Source: Segatella copri | GTDB lineage: Bacteria; Bacteroidota; Bacteroidia; Bacteroidales; Bacteroidaceae | Assembly: GCF_019249655.2 (NCBI RefSeq) | Contig: NZ_CP137557.1 | Coordinates: 1,060,501-1,124,500 of the forward strand | Direction of reading: 5' to 3' | DNA length: 64,000 nt | Shown: positions 26,943-36,649 of the stretch, piece by piece | How the letters are laid out: every line of letters starts with the position of its first letter | Numbering within the stretch: the first letter of the stretch is position 1 | Translations under genes and position numbers: made by a program | The notes under the pieces: model-generated | Databases searched by the model: none | Seen by the model: only the letters and a program-made list of their open reading frames with translations | Told to the model about the DNA's origin: nothing

Positions 26943-28298
26943 ATGGGACATTTCAGTTTGGATTTCAAGAAGGCAAAGGGCAGCTCTGACGCAAGGGAGT
27001 CAGACCACATAGAGCGCAAGGTGATACCCGACAACGCTGACCCTACGAGAACTCACCTCAACCGTGAGCTTGTCAAGATGCCGAGCGGTGTGTATGGTCG
27101 TGACGAAGCCATCGCCCACCGCATCAAGACGGCAGGCATCAAGCGCAAGATAACCAATGACCAGGTGAGGGTGATTAGAACCGTGCTGTCTGGAACGCAC
27201 GAGGACATGATGAACATCGCAGCCAATGATCAGCTTGACGATTGGTGCAACGACAGCTTGAAGTGGTTGCAGGACACGTTCGGCAAGGAGAATGTCGTGT
27301 CGGTGGTTCTCCACATGGACGAGCACACGCCACATCTCCACGCCTCCATCGTTCCGATAGTGACTGGCGAACGGAGAAAGGCGAAGAACAAGACAACGGA
27401 AGAGGGCAAGCGGACATACCGCAAGAAAGCCAATGTCGTGAGGTTGTGTGCCGATGATGTGCTCAACCGTGACAAGATGGTTGGCTATCACGACAGCTAT
27501 GCTGAAGCCATGGGCAAGTATGGCTTGATGAGAGGTATCCGTGGATCGGATGCGAGGCATACCACCACGGCACAGTATTACCGCAACATCAAGCGAGAGA
27601 CGGAGAGACTTCAAAACTGCATGAAACTATTGCAATCCGATGTAGAGGAAGCAGAACAACTTCTACAACAAACCAAGAGTGAAATCAGCACGGAGAAGCT
27701 ACAGGCTGCTAAGATGGAAGCCAAGACCGCCCTTGTTTCAAAGATTGGTTCTCTTTTGGGCAGTGGAAAATTGAAGGAGGTGGAACAACACAACCGAAAG
27801 TTGTGTGAGCTTGTAACAGACCGAGAGCAATACATAGACGAACTCCATGAGAAGGTGCAGCGAATGGAGGACAGCCACAGTAAACAGCTTGGCGAGATGC
27901 GGCAGAAGCACCAATCGGAGGTTGCGAATTTAGAGAGCAAGCACACAGAAGAGGTTTCTTTACTCAACGACATCATCCGCAAAGCCAAGCCTTGGTTCCC
28001 TATGTTGGATGCACGCTTGCAAATGGAAGACCTGTGCAGGAAGATTGGCTTCTCCATCGAGCAAATCGGAGTGCTTCTGACCGGAAAGGCACTCAACTTT
28101 AGCGGTTCACTCTATTCCGAGGAACACAGAAGAAAGTTCAAAGTGGAGAATGCAGAAATCAAGGTGTTCGCTGATTCTACCAAGCCTAACCAATTGTTTT
28201 TATATGTCAATAGACAGCCTATTGTTGAATGGTTCAAAGAGCAATGGAATAACCTAAAGTTACATTTGTTTTCAATGGAGAAAAGTCTAAGATTATAA
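26943..28298 (+). CDS. MobV/Pre-family relaxase
   Basis: 451 residues starting MGHFSLDFKKAKGSS; earlier starts would be inside the oriT hairpins. The histidine motif VVLHMDEHTPHLHASIVPI at about 121-139 binds the catalytic metal. Residues about 210-350 form long coiled coils (QLLQQTKSEISTEKLQAAKM). It processes DNA at the adjacent oriT for conjugal mobilisation by a co-resident conjugative element. It ends the NBU-like block. Confidence 0.93.
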   Translation: MGHFSLDFKKAKGSSDARESDHIERKVIPDNADPTRTHLNRELVKMPSGVYGRDEAIAHRIKTAGIKRKITNDQVRVIRTVLSGTHEDMMNIAANDQLDDWCNDSLKWLQDTFGKENVVSVVLHMDEHTPHLHASIVPIVTGERRKAKNKTTEEGKRTYRKKANVVRLCADDVLNRDKMVGYHDSYAEAMGKYGLMRGIRGSDARHTTTAQYYRNIKRETERLQNCMKLLQSDVEEAEQLLQQTKSEISTEKLQAAKMEAKTALVSKIGSLLGSGKLKEVEQHNRKLCELVTDREQYIDELHEKVQRMEDSHSKQLGEMRQKHQSEVANLESKHTEEVSLLNDIIRKAKPWFPMLDARLQMEDLCRKIGFSIEQIGVLLTGKALNFSGSLYSEEHRRKFKVENAEIKVFADSTKPNQLFLYVNRQPIVEWFKEQWNNLKLHLFSMEKSLRL

Positions 28299-28360
28299 AA
28301 ATCTATGAGGGTACGCTTAGCGCCCTCATGGATTATCAAGTTTTACGATATAACTTTCCT

Positions 28361-29164
28361 TTAAAATTTCTCTTTATTACCGATGCTTAATACATACCAG
28401 CATGAAGTGGTGAAGAAATTTCTGATATACTTCACTCTCCAGACCCAATGAGGCAAGAGCCGTGGGGTAAGATGGAACTTCTGCTTGTAATGAGGATTGA
28501 TGAACCAAAGTTTTTGGTCAGTTACCGAAAAGCCACATTGGTGTATGAGTCTTTCAAACAACTCTATACTTGTTCGGCAATCTTTTATGCTCATAAGTTC
28601 ATTTATTGTTCCTTTCTCTTCATTGCATGCTTTTAGCAACAACTTGTATAAAGGGTTTGACAACAAGTGAATGAATGGAAGATGGGAGCAAAGTTTGCTT
28701 CTGCAAATCTGTTGATGTCCCCCAAAAGGCATCTGCCATGCTGGAAATCCGACAAACAGCACACCTTTTGTTTTCAGAAATTTTCTTAGGTGTACAAGAA
28801 AAAGTTCTTTTGTCGGAACGTGTTCTATCACATCATGCAATAGTATTACATCATATTTATCCTCTTCATTACATGGAACAGGATATTGCATGAAATCACA
28901 GCATACAAATGTTGCATGATTACAGATCTCAGAAAAGTATGCCTTAGCATCTTTGATTCTGCATTCCGCAACATCTATGCCTGTCACCTTGCAGCCCAAC
29001 TGTGCAAAGGGAACTAAGTTTCCTCCTTCGCCACAGCCAACCTCCAAGATTCTACTCTTTGATGTCAGTTCCGTGAAATCTGACAAGTAACTGATGTAAA
29101 ACTCCTTAGATGTTATCTCCAAGTCACGGAAATACATCTTCCTGTCTGTATGTCTTTTTTGCAT
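28361..29164 (-). CDS. Class I SAM-dependent methyltransferase
   Basis: The SAM motif I is ILEVGCGEGGN, followed by GCKVTGIDVAE (motif II) and YDVILLHDVIEHV (motif IV). The start at MQKRHTDRKMYF (29164) gives a 267-residue protein; an in-frame start at 29227 adds 21 residues. Sequence resembles UbiG/Methyltransf_23 proteins acting on small molecules or glycans. Substrate unknown. It lies after the NBU-like block in the opposite direction, 12 bases downstream of the sigma-barrel gene when read on the minus strand. Confidence 0.8.
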   Translation of the reverse strand: MQKRHTDRKMYFRDLEITSKEFYISYLSDFTELTSKSRILEVGCGEGGNLVPFAQLGCKVTGIDVAECRIKDAKAYFSEICNHATFVCCDFMQYPVPCNEEDKYDVILLHDVIEHVPTKELFLVHLRKFLKTKGVLFVGFPAWQMPFGGHQQICRSKLCSHLPFIHLLSNPLYKLLLKACNEEKGTINELMSIKDCRTSIELFERLIHQCGFSVTDQKLWFINPHYKQKFHLTPRLLPHWVWRVKYIRNFFTTSCWYVLSIGNKEKF

Positions 29165-29239
29165 GTATCTTATTTTTTGAACTTTCTGTAAATATAGATA
29201 CAGAAAGTTCATAAAGACTGCACGCAAAATGAGACTTTT

Positions 29240-30931
29240 TTACCAAGAGAACCTAATGCCGAAAGGCACAGTCAAGGTAAATGGACGTTCTGTCCAAGCA
29301 TTCTTGACAGCACTTCCATTCGGAATATACCAATTCAGCGTAGGCTCAACAAATAAAGTCAGCTTTGGTGCAAATTGATATTGTATTCCAATGTTTGTGT
29401 TAACAGTCCACTGCATTGAAGATGTTGTCTTCCAATCCGTTGTATAGCCAGACTTTCCTCCTACTATATAATCTGCATAAGTCTTTCCATATAATGGTAT
29501 CTGAATGCTTGCTCCTGCTGAACCATAAGCTGACAGCCTCTTGTACCTCATGAATTGGTATGAGAGCTTGACAGGAATACCGATGTAATGTAACTTTTGT
29601 TCCTTGTCAACACGGTAATCGCCTGTACCTAAGGTGAAGTATGATTTCAAGTAAGAGTATTGGAGTCCTGTTTCCAAACTCCAATGCTTTCCAATATTCT
29701 TGTTCACAGCCAATCCTAATGTTATAGGTTTGTCATGATGTTCTGCCTCTTCAATTTTACCCTTGTTGTTATCGGCAATATCCATCATGGCAACATTTTC
29801 AGCCGTATGGTCTGTTGGAGTTAAGCGATGTAGATATTCCGCATACTCTTCCCATGTCGTAAAGCTCTTTTCTGATGGTTGTTCACTCGTTATATCATCA
29901 CCGCTGCCTGCTATAATCTTATAGACGTTTTGTGCAAGAGTAGTACCCAAAGAACCTGCTGCAAGCAATTGCCATTTACTTTTCTTGTGCGTCCTTGTAT
30001 CACCTGCAATCCATTTTTCCTCATTTGGAATAGGTGTATAGACAGAATCTTTTATGATGATACTATCTCGCTTGTTATCTGCCAAAAAATGTTGGCTCTC
30101 CTGCAAAGAATCGGATATTTCGACAATAACATTTTGACCAGCCTTAATAGAATCACTAACAGTTATTACAGTGTTCTTTCCATGTTGAACACTTAGATAA
30201 TTAGAGCATAAAACAGCATTTTGCGCACTACTAACAGAAACATTAGGTTTCTTTTGCATAGGCGTAATGCCTTTACTTGGCTTTCGGGTTCTAACTATAT
30301 TCACATCATTTTTAGAAACGAGTTTCTTCTTTGCTGTAAAATATCTATATACAGGAATGACTATCAACGCCAATGCGATGAGAAGCATAGCCCTTGGAAA
30401 CAATGTATTTCGCAACATTGCCTTTGCCCTTGCCAATTGTGAGGAAGAACTATGTGGGGCAATATCAAGCAATTCTCCGATTTCTCGATGTGATAAGCCA
30501 TCCAATACGGACATATTGAATATTTTCTTATACCCTTCTGGCAAATTGTCTATTGCCGACATGATTTCCTCATACTGAATTGATTGCTGGGAAGCACTGT
30601 CATTTTCCAACACGATACTAAAATCTTCCTCTATTTCAGACAAGGAAATGAAATTGTACTTCTTACCTTTCTCCTGATATTTCAAGACAAGGTTAGTGGT
30701 GATACTTGTAAGCCATTGACTAAACCTATGAGTATTTTTCAAGTCTTTCAACGAAACAAACGCAAGTACAAAAGCATCTTGGACAAGGTCATCAACGACA
30801 GCCTTGTCCTCTCTAAGAATATTGATGCATATCCCTTTCATCTTAGGATAATACATCTGGTATAATGTGCTGAAAGCGTCAGCGTCACCTAGTTTTGCTT
30901 TTTCTACTAATGTTGTTATATTCGAAGCCAT
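29240..30931 (-). CDS. ECF sigma factor fused through one membrane helix to an outer-membrane beta-barrel
   Basis: 563 residues. Residues about 10-80 match sigma-70 region 2 (ILREDKAVVDDLVQDAFVLA, THRFSQWLTSITTNL), and about 120-175 match region 4 with its helix-turn-helix (GLSHREIGELLDIAPHSSSS). One hydrophobic helix follows at about 181-196 (AMLLIALALIVIPVYRYF), then a 190-residue linker, then from about 390 an amphipathic beta-barrel (LETGLQYSYLKSYFTLGTG, LNWYIPNGS) ending in TVPFGIRFSW with the aromatic terminus of outer-membrane proteins. The frame is continuous. One chain could span both membranes and couple a surface signal to transcription. Confidence 0.85.
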   Translation of the reverse strand: MASNITTLVEKAKLGDADAFSTLYQMYYPKMKGICINILREDKAVVDDLVQDAFVLAFVSLKDLKNTHRFSQWLTSITTNLVLKYQEKGKKYNFISLSEIEEDFSIVLENDSASQQSIQYEEIMSAIDNLPEGYKKIFNMSVLDGLSHREIGELLDIAPHSSSSQLARAKAMLRNTLFPRAMLLIALALIVIPVYRYFTAKKKLVSKNDVNIVRTRKPSKGITPMQKKPNVSVSSAQNAVLCSNYLSVQHGKNTVITVSDSIKAGQNVIVEISDSLQESQHFLADNKRDSIIIKDSVYTPIPNEEKWIAGDTRTHKKSKWQLLAAGSLGTTLAQNVYKIIAGSGDDITSEQPSEKSFTTWEEYAEYLHRLTPTDHTAENVAMMDIADNNKGKIEEAEHHDKPITLGLAVNKNIGKHWSLETGLQYSYLKSYFTLGTGDYRVDKEQKLHYIGIPVKLSYQFMRYKRLSAYGSAGASIQIPLYGKTYADYIVGGKSGYTTDWKTTSSMQWTVNTNIGIQYQFAPKLTLFVEPTLNWYIPNGSAVKNAWTERPFTLTVPFGIRFSW

Positions 30932-31021
30932 GAGCGAATTGTTTCGTACTATCTATTTTGATATAGATACACCAATGGCTTGATGACTGCACGAAATTTG
31001 GTTAAAGAATGTAAATATGCC

Positions 31022-31714
31022 TTATTTTAAGGCATTGATTTTGGAACAGACACTCTGCACATGGTCGAGCCCATACAACATTGAGCGAGAATCTATTCCC
31101 ATCCAAGAGAATAAAGTCTGAATTTTCTGGTATTCATTGACGATGTAACTTGTGTCAATTTCCGATGCATGAAGTCTGAAACAGATAGGTTCATGGTGTG
31201 CAATTCTGTTTCTCAAACTGTTCACCTTGTCAAGTTCATTGAATATGTATGTGTTGTTGTATTGAATCGCAGCTGACGAACGAGGTTTGTTAGGGAATGC
31301 CCTTAGCAGACATTGTCCTGTCACACGATATTGTAGTGAGGAATACATATATTTCCAAACACCAAATTCCATTTCTGCAATCAGTTTGGAATGAGAGTAT
31401 ATGCCTTGTCTATTCAATCGGTTGTATGCCTTTTCTATGATTTTCCTTGTCTCGTTCATGCGTCCATTGGAGAATATTCCATTGTCTTGAACAGAATCTT
31501 TCAGCCAATTCTCTCCCAAGGTCGGCACCAAAAGACTATCAATCGCATTACGCAATGCCACTTCAAAGCAGCTAACTATCGTAAACATCTCCTGCGACAA
31601 ACGTAAGTTGTAGCGATACAAAGCCATAGCCTTGCGAGTGTCACCATTCGCAGCATCCTTATATCTCTGCATTCGTTTGGCAGACAAGATTCGCTCAAAT
31701 TCTAAATATTCCAT
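31022..31714 (-). CDS. Abi-family protein with HEPN RNase motif (AbiF/AbiD-like)
   Basis: 230 residues, all helical. The motif RNRIAHHEPI at about 169 is an Rx4H HEPN RNase active-site pattern. FTIVSCFEVALRNAIDSLL near 44-62 is the typical N-terminal region of Abi_2/AbiD/AbiF proteins. Members cause abortive infection or act as RNA-cleaving toxins, some kept silent by a neighbouring RNA. It is a single gene; a short hairpin RNA unit lies divergently 20-100 bases upstream. Antitoxin control is inferred. Confidence 0.75.
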   Translation of the reverse strand: MEYLEFERILSAKRMQRYKDAANGDTRKAMALYRYNLRLSQEMFTIVSCFEVALRNAIDSLLVPTLGENWLKDSVQDNGIFSNGRMNETRKIIEKAYNRLNRQGIYSHSKLIAEMEFGVWKYMYSSLQYRVTGQCLLRAFPNKPRSSAAIQYNNTYIFNELDKVNSLRNRIAHHEPICFRLHASEIDTSYIVNEYQKIQTLFSWMGIDSRSMLYGLDHVQSVCSKINALK

Positions 31715-31732
31715 AAAAAATCGTCCATTTAC

Positions 31733-31763
31733 TTGGTTGTAACAAGAAAAAACACTATCTTTG
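31733..31763 (+). promoter_or_regulatory. Promoter of a short RNA divergent from the Abi gene
   Basis: TTGG (31733-31736) and TATCTTTG (31756-31763) are 19 bases apart, plus strand. Confidence 0.6.
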
Positions 31764-31769
31764 TAGCGT

Positions 31770-31817
31770 TGATTCCCGGTAGCCTCTGATTCGTCAAGCT
31801 ATCGGGTCTTGTTTTTA
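31770..31817 (+). ncRNA. Candidate ~48-nt hairpin RNA upstream of the Abi/HEPN gene
   Basis: CCCGGTAGC (31775-31783) pairs with GCTATCGGG (31798-31806), with one G-U pair that works only in the plus-strand RNA. A T-rich tail (31807-31817) makes it a terminator. The opposite strand also has a -7-like TATTTTTG at 31840-31833, so this RNA would be antisense to the Abi mRNA leader. No coding capacity. Confidence 0.5.
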
Positions 31818-31935
31818 TATGATTCTTGCCTACAAAAATACATTTTTTTCTGTGATTACGATTATGCCACATTATATAATTACAGAAATTTAACTGTAAA
31901 AGTTGCAAAAATCCCTTGCGGTTTCGTGTTATTGT

Positions 31936-32091
31936 TGTAATTTTGCAGTTAATAAGAGTTGTTAGGTAAGCAAACGTATGCAGATTGCAGAAATTAGAAC
32001 CGTTGCTAAATCATTACCTCCATTGAGGTGAAACACTCATAAATCGCTCATTTTAAGCTATTCAGCAGATTTTAGCGTAATTTTTGGGAAA
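31936..32091 (+). repeat. Dispersed ~150-bp repeat, copy B
   Basis: It matches the minus strand of 4299-4447. It starts with TAATTTTG (31936-31943), a possible -7 element, followed by AGAGTTGTTAGG, and ends against the T-run of the glnN terminator. It may be a small RNA gene or an inverted-repeat-mediated mobile element. Confidence 0.75.
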
Positions 32092-32131
32092 AAAAGCGGA
32101 GCGTGATTTCACAACCACACTCCGCGCAAAC
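32087..32131 (-). terminator. Intrinsic terminator of glnN
   Basis: On the minus strand GCGGAGTG pairs with CACGCTCCGC (imperfect), followed by a run of eight T residues. Confidence 0.8.
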
Positions 32132-32234
32132 TTAAACAACCAATAAAAGAAATAGATTGATCGTTCAATTGTTATATCTGATGAAGAGTAGCCCTTTTTA
32201 GAGCTTTTTTTATTTCGATTTGAAGATAATGACC

Positions 32235-34424
32235 TTAGCGGATGAACAGGAGCTCACGATACTTAGGCAAGGTCCAGAGCTCATCGGCTACTGCCAACTC
32301 CAACTTGTCAATCTGATAACGGATCTCCTCCATCTTTGGAGCTACCGTGTCATGATAAGCTATCGCCTTATCGTGCTCATTCTCAATCTTGTTGGCTACC
32401 TTGCGGGCATTAACCAACTCCTCAACACCGGTCTCGATAATCTGAGTGCGCTCGGCAATCTTCTTGATGATATTGATGTTGCGGGCTGTCAATTTCTTGC
32501 CTTCCTCGTCGCCGAAGATATCAATCATGTTCTCCACATTCTTAGCCAACTGACTCTGATAGTGAGTAGCCACTGGGATGATGTGGTTCATGCTCAAGTC
32601 GCCCATTACACGAGCCTCAATCTGAATCTTCTTGGTGTAGGTCTCCCATTTCACCTCGTTACGGGCTTCCAGCTCGTTCTTCTTCATGACACCCATATCC
32701 TCGAACATCTTGATAGATGCAGGGTCGAGATAACGCTCGAAAATCTTTGGACAGCTCTTCTCGCAGTCCAGACCACGCTTGGCAGCTTCCTCTACCCACT
32801 CATCTGAATAACCATTACCGTCGAAACGGATAGGCTTGCAGGTCTTCAAATCCTGACGAACGATATCGATGATGGCAGATGTCTTATCCTCACCCTTGGC
32901 AATCAACTCATCCACACGCTTCTTGAAGTCGGTCAAAGCCTCGGCTACGGCGGTGTTCAATACAATCATTGCTGATGCACAGTTAGCCTCAGAACCTACG
33001 GCACGGAACTCGAAACGGTTGCCGGTGAAGGCGAATGGTGATGTACGGTTACGGTCGGTGTTATCAATCATCAACTCTGGAATCTCAGGGATATCCAGCT
33101 TCATGCCCTGCTTGCCAGCCACGGTGAAGAGGTCCTTCTTGTCGGCTTTCTCAATGTGCTCGAGAAGGTCGGTCAACTGCTTGCCGAGGAATGAAGAGAT
33201 GATTGCTGGAGGTGCCTCGTTGGCGCCCAGACGATGTGCATTGGTAGCACTCATGATAGAAGCCTTGAGCAAGCCATTGTGTTTATATACACCCATCAAA
33301 GTTTCTGTGATGAAGACTACGAAACGGAGGTTGTCCTCTGGTGTCTTGCCAGGACCATGGAGCAGAATGCCGGTATCTGTAGCCAGACTCCAGTTGTTGT
33401 GCTTACCTGAACCGTTGATGCCTGCGAATGGCTTCTCATGGAGAAGTACGCGGAAACCGTGATGGCGAGCCACCTTCTTCATCAAGCTCATCAGGAGCAT
33501 GTTGTGGTCAACGGCAAGGTTGGTCTCCTCGAAGATAGGTGCCAACTCAAACTGGTTTGGTGCTACCTCGTTGTGGCGGGTCTTGCAAGGAATACCGAGC
33601 TCAAGAGCCTGGATTTCCAAATCCTTCATGAATGCCTGAACACGCTCAGGGATGGCGCCGAAGTAGTGGTCGTCCATCTGCTGGTTCTTTGCCGAATCAT
33701 GACCCATCAGGGTGCGGCCTGTCAGCATCAGGTCAGGACGTGCAGCATACAAGCTCTCATCTACCAGGAAGTACTCCTGCTCCCAACCGAGATTGGAAAT
33801 AACTTTCTTGACATCAGGGTTGAAGTAGTGGCAAACCTCTGTGGCTGCTACGTTTACAGCGTGCAATGAACGGAGCAACGGAGCTTTATAGTCGAGAGCC
33901 TCACCTGTATAAGAGATGAAGACAGTAGGGATACAGAGTGTATCGTCGATGATGAACACAGGAGATGTTGGATCCCATGCAGAGTAACCGCGAGCCTCGA
34001 AGGTAGAGCGGATACCGCCAGATGGGAATGAAGAAGCATCAGGCTCCTGCTGAACGAGCAACTTACCTGAAAATTCCTCGATCATACCACCCTTGCCGTC
34101 GTGCTCGATGAAGGCATCGTGCTTCTCGGCAGTACCTTCTGTCAATGGCTGGAACCAGTGGGTGTAGTGGGTTACGCCATTCTCGTCAGCCCACTGCTTG
34201 ATGCCTTTGGCTACGGCGTTGGCGATGTTACGGTCGAGACGAGCTCCGTTGTCGATGACATCTACCAGTTTCTCATAGACATCTGCAGGGAGATACTTGT
34301 ACATCTTCTGTCGGTTGAATACCTTCTTTCCGAAGAATTCACTTGGTCGCTCGCTAGGAGCGGTTACCTCAACAGGCTTTCTCTTGGAAGCCTCTGAAAC
34401 AGCTTCAAATCTTAAGTTGCTCAT
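32235..34424 (-). CDS. glnN: Glutamine synthetase type III
   Basis: 729 residues, the length of the GSIII family (GlnI is about 470). It joins ammonia to glutamate with ATP. Family signatures include FAGINGSGKHNNWSLATDTG, KTRHNEVAPNQFELAPIFEE and ATNAHRLGANEAPPAIIS. The protein forms a dodecamer in characterised Bacteroides relatives. It is the last gene of the dapF-dapL-glnN set and has its own upstream gap of 55 bases. It fits with glnB and amt nearby in an ammonium assimilation cluster. Confidence 0.97.
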   Translation of the reverse strand: MSNLRFEAVSEASKRKPVEVTAPSERPSEFFGKKVFNRQKMYKYLPADVYEKLVDVIDNGARLDRNIANAVAKGIKQWADENGVTHYTHWFQPLTEGTAEKHDAFIEHDGKGGMIEEFSGKLLVQQEPDASSFPSGGIRSTFEARGYSAWDPTSPVFIIDDTLCIPTVFISYTGEALDYKAPLLRSLHAVNVAATEVCHYFNPDVKKVISNLGWEQEYFLVDESLYAARPDLMLTGRTLMGHDSAKNQQMDDHYFGAIPERVQAFMKDLEIQALELGIPCKTRHNEVAPNQFELAPIFEETNLAVDHNMLLMSLMKKVARHHGFRVLLHEKPFAGINGSGKHNNWSLATDTGILLHGPGKTPEDNLRFVVFITETLMGVYKHNGLLKASIMSATNAHRLGANEAPPAIISSFLGKQLTDLLEHIEKADKKDLFTVAGKQGMKLDIPEIPELMIDNTDRNRTSPFAFTGNRFEFRAVGSEANCASAMIVLNTAVAEALTDFKKRVDELIAKGEDKTSAIIDIVRQDLKTCKPIRFDGNGYSDEWVEEAAKRGLDCEKSCPKIFERYLDPASIKMFEDMGVMKKNELEARNEVKWETYTKKIQIEARVMGDLSMNHIIPVATHYQSQLAKNVENMIDIFGDEEGKKLTARNINIIKKIAERTQIIETGVEELVNARKVANKIENEHDKAIAYHDTVAPKMEEIRYQIDKLELAVADELWTLPKYRELLFIR

Positions 34425-34479
34425 ACCTTATATATTTTAAAATTTTTGATATTCAATGTTTAATAATCTGTTGGAATGT

Positions 34480-35712
34480 TTATTTTCCCAGCCACTTGGC
34501 AATTCTCTCCATGGCTTCCTTGCAGTCTTCGTGTTCGCCGAAGGCGGTGAGACGGATGTAGCCTTCGCCTGATGGACCGAAGCCGACACCTGGGGTGCAG
34601 ACTACGCTGGCACCATAAAGCATCTCTTCGAAGAATTTCCAGCTTGGTGTGTTGTTTGGCGTCTTCACCCAGAGATATGGGGCATTCTCGCCACCATAAA
34701 CTTTCAAGCCGAGCTTCTGGAGTTCAGCTCTCATCAAGTGGGCATTCTCCATATAGTAATTGATGGTTGCCTTCACCTGCTCCTTGCCCTCAGGAGTGTA
34801 GATGGCTTCGGCAGCACGCTGGCTGATATAGCTGGTACCATTGAACTTGGTGCACTGGCGGCGGTCCCAGATAGGGTTCAGTGCCACTTCCTCGCCCGTC
34901 AAAGTCTTAGCCTTCAACTCCTTAGGAACAATGGTGTATCCGCAGCGTACACCGGTGAAACCGGCTGTCTTTGAATAACTGTGGAATTCTATCGCCACCT
35001 TTCTGGCTCCACGAATTTCGTAGATAGAATGAGGAATTTCCGGGTCGGTGATATATGCCTCGTAGGCTGCATCATAGAGGATGATACTCTCGTTTCTGAT
35101 GGCATAGTTTACCCATTTTCTGAGTTCTTCTTTCGAGATGACCGTACCCGTAGGGTTGTTTGGATAACAGAGATAAATCATATCCACACGGTGGTCTGGA
35201 ATCTGAGGGATGAAGTCGTCGCTCTCATCACATGGCATGTAGGTTACGTTGCTCCATTTGCCGTTCTCAAAGACTCCCGCTCTGCCAATCATCACGTTAG
35301 AGTCGATGTAAACCGGATAAATCGGGTCGGTGACACCGATGTTGTTATCCCATCTCAGAATCTCCTGAATATTTCCAGTGTCGCTCTTGGCTCCATCGTT
35401 TACGAACACCTCGTTGGCGTCGAGGTGGATGCCACGAGGCAGAAAGTCGTTTTTGATGATAGCTTCGCGAAGGAAGTCGTAGCCACGCTCCGGACCATAG
35501 CCTCTGAAGGAAGCCTGTTCTGCCATCTCATCCACTGCCTTGTGCATCGCCTTGATGACGGCAGGGCAGAGAGGCTGGGTTACGTCACCGATGCCCAGAC
35601 TGATTACTCGCTGCTTAGGGTGGGCAATCTTGTAGGCTTTCACCTTCTTTGCGATGTCGGCAAACAGATAGTTGTTTGCCAGTTTCAGGAAATGTTCATT
35701 AACTAATGCCAT
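34480..35712 (-). CDS. dapL: LL-diaminopimelate aminotransferase
   Basis: 410 residues. It makes LL-diaminopimelate directly from tetrahydrodipicolinate and glutamate, the short lysine/peptidoglycan route found in Bacteroidota. The PLP lysine is in SYSKTAGFTGVRCGYT at about 241-244. Other marks are FVNDGAKSDTGNI and YLCYPNNPTGTV. It is 91 bases downstream of dapF on the same strand. Confidence 0.96.
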   Translation of the reverse strand: MALVNEHFLKLANNYLFADIAKKVKAYKIAHPKQRVISLGIGDVTQPLCPAVIKAMHKAVDEMAEQASFRGYGPERGYDFLREAIIKNDFLPRGIHLDANEVFVNDGAKSDTGNIQEILRWDNNIGVTDPIYPVYIDSNVMIGRAGVFENGKWSNVTYMPCDESDDFIPQIPDHRVDMIYLCYPNNPTGTVISKEELRKWVNYAIRNESIILYDAAYEAYITDPEIPHSIYEIRGARKVAIEFHSYSKTAGFTGVRCGYTIVPKELKAKTLTGEEVALNPIWDRRQCTKFNGTSYISQRAAEAIYTPEGKEQVKATINYYMENAHLMRAELQKLGLKVYGGENAPYLWVKTPNNTPSWKFFEEMLYGASVVCTPGVGFGPSGEGYIRLTAFGEHEDCKEAMERIAKWLGK

Positions 35713-35803
35713 ATTTTTGTTCTCCTTTTATTGCGGTCTCTTCAGATATCTCTTTTTCTGATGTATCTTCATCAACCTTATTATTATTTAAGTTTGCTCT
35801 TAT

Positions 35804-36649
35804 TTATTCTGGAATCTCAATTTCTCCTTCAAAGGCGAAGGCGGCAGGTCCCGTCATGTATACATGGTCGTCTGCCTCGCTGTATTCAATGTGGAGCGTT
35901 CCGCCATCCATTACGATACTGCTTTTTCTGCCAGCACGCTTGGTCAGGGCTGCGGCTACGGCAGTGGCACAGGCTCCTGTTCCACAGGCCATTGTAATTC
36001 CGCTTCCCCTTTCCCAAACTCGTGTTCTTATGATGTCAGAATCAGTAACCTGCGCGAATTCGATGTTGCAGCGCTGCGGAAAAGCCTGGTCTCTTTCCAG
36101 TATCTTGCCGTAATGGGCAATGTCGATGGAGTCGATGTCATCAACGAAGGTAACGAAATGTGGATTGCCCATGCAAACGTAAGTGCCTTCGAAGATTCTT
36201 CCGTCGGCTTCGAGTACAGAAGGACCGATAAACTGCTCTGGATTTTCCAATCTTGGTTTCAGCATATCCACTGTTACTGAATCCACAACTTTCTTGTTAT
36301 CCTGAAGATGCAATTTCAAGATTTTGATGCCCGATAGCGTTTCCAGTCGGATGGTTTCCTTTCGAGTTAGTCCTTTTTCATAAAGGTACTTTCCGATGCA
36401 TCGGCTAGCGTTGCCGCACATCATCGCTTCTGAACCATCGGCGTTGAAGATGCGCATCGAGTAGTCTGCTCTTCTGCCATCCTGCGGTTTTCCGATGAGA
36501 ACCAGTCCATCGCTTCCAATGCCTGTGTGATAAGCACTCCAGGCTATGGCAGCCTTTTCTGGGTCGGGGATGTCGTACAGCTGGGTATCTACATAAATGT
36601 AGTCATTTCCAGCACCCTGCATTTTTGTGAAATGAACTGTTTCTTTCAT
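35804..36649 (-). CDS. dapF: Diaminopimelate epimerase
   Basis: 281 residues. It converts LL- to meso-diaminopimelate, needed for lysine and peptidoglycan. Both catalytic Cys motifs are visible: MCGNASRC at about 77-84 and ACGTGACAT at about 220-228, and the N-terminal [15 protein letters not shown]. It is the first gene of the operon; promoter at 36806-36837. Confidence 0.97.
   Translation of the reverse strand: MKETVHFTKMQGAGNDYIYVDTQLYDIPDPEKAAIAWSAYHTGIGSDGLVLIGKPQDGRRADYSMRIFNADGSEAMMCGNASRCIGKYLYEKGLTRKETIRLETLSGIKILKLHLQDNKKVVDSVTVDMLKPRLENPEQFIGPSVLEADGRIFEGTYVCMGNPHFVTFVDDIDSIDIAHYGKILERDQAFPQRCNIEFAQVTDSDIIRTRVWERGSGITMACGTGACATAVAAALTKRAGRKSSIVMDGGTLHIEYSEADDHVYMTGPAAFAFEGEIEIPE

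Noticed and set aside
29240..30931. Frameshift or fusion error between sigma factor and barrel
   Set aside because: The frame is continuous with a sensible membrane helix and linker, so a natural fusion is the simpler reading.
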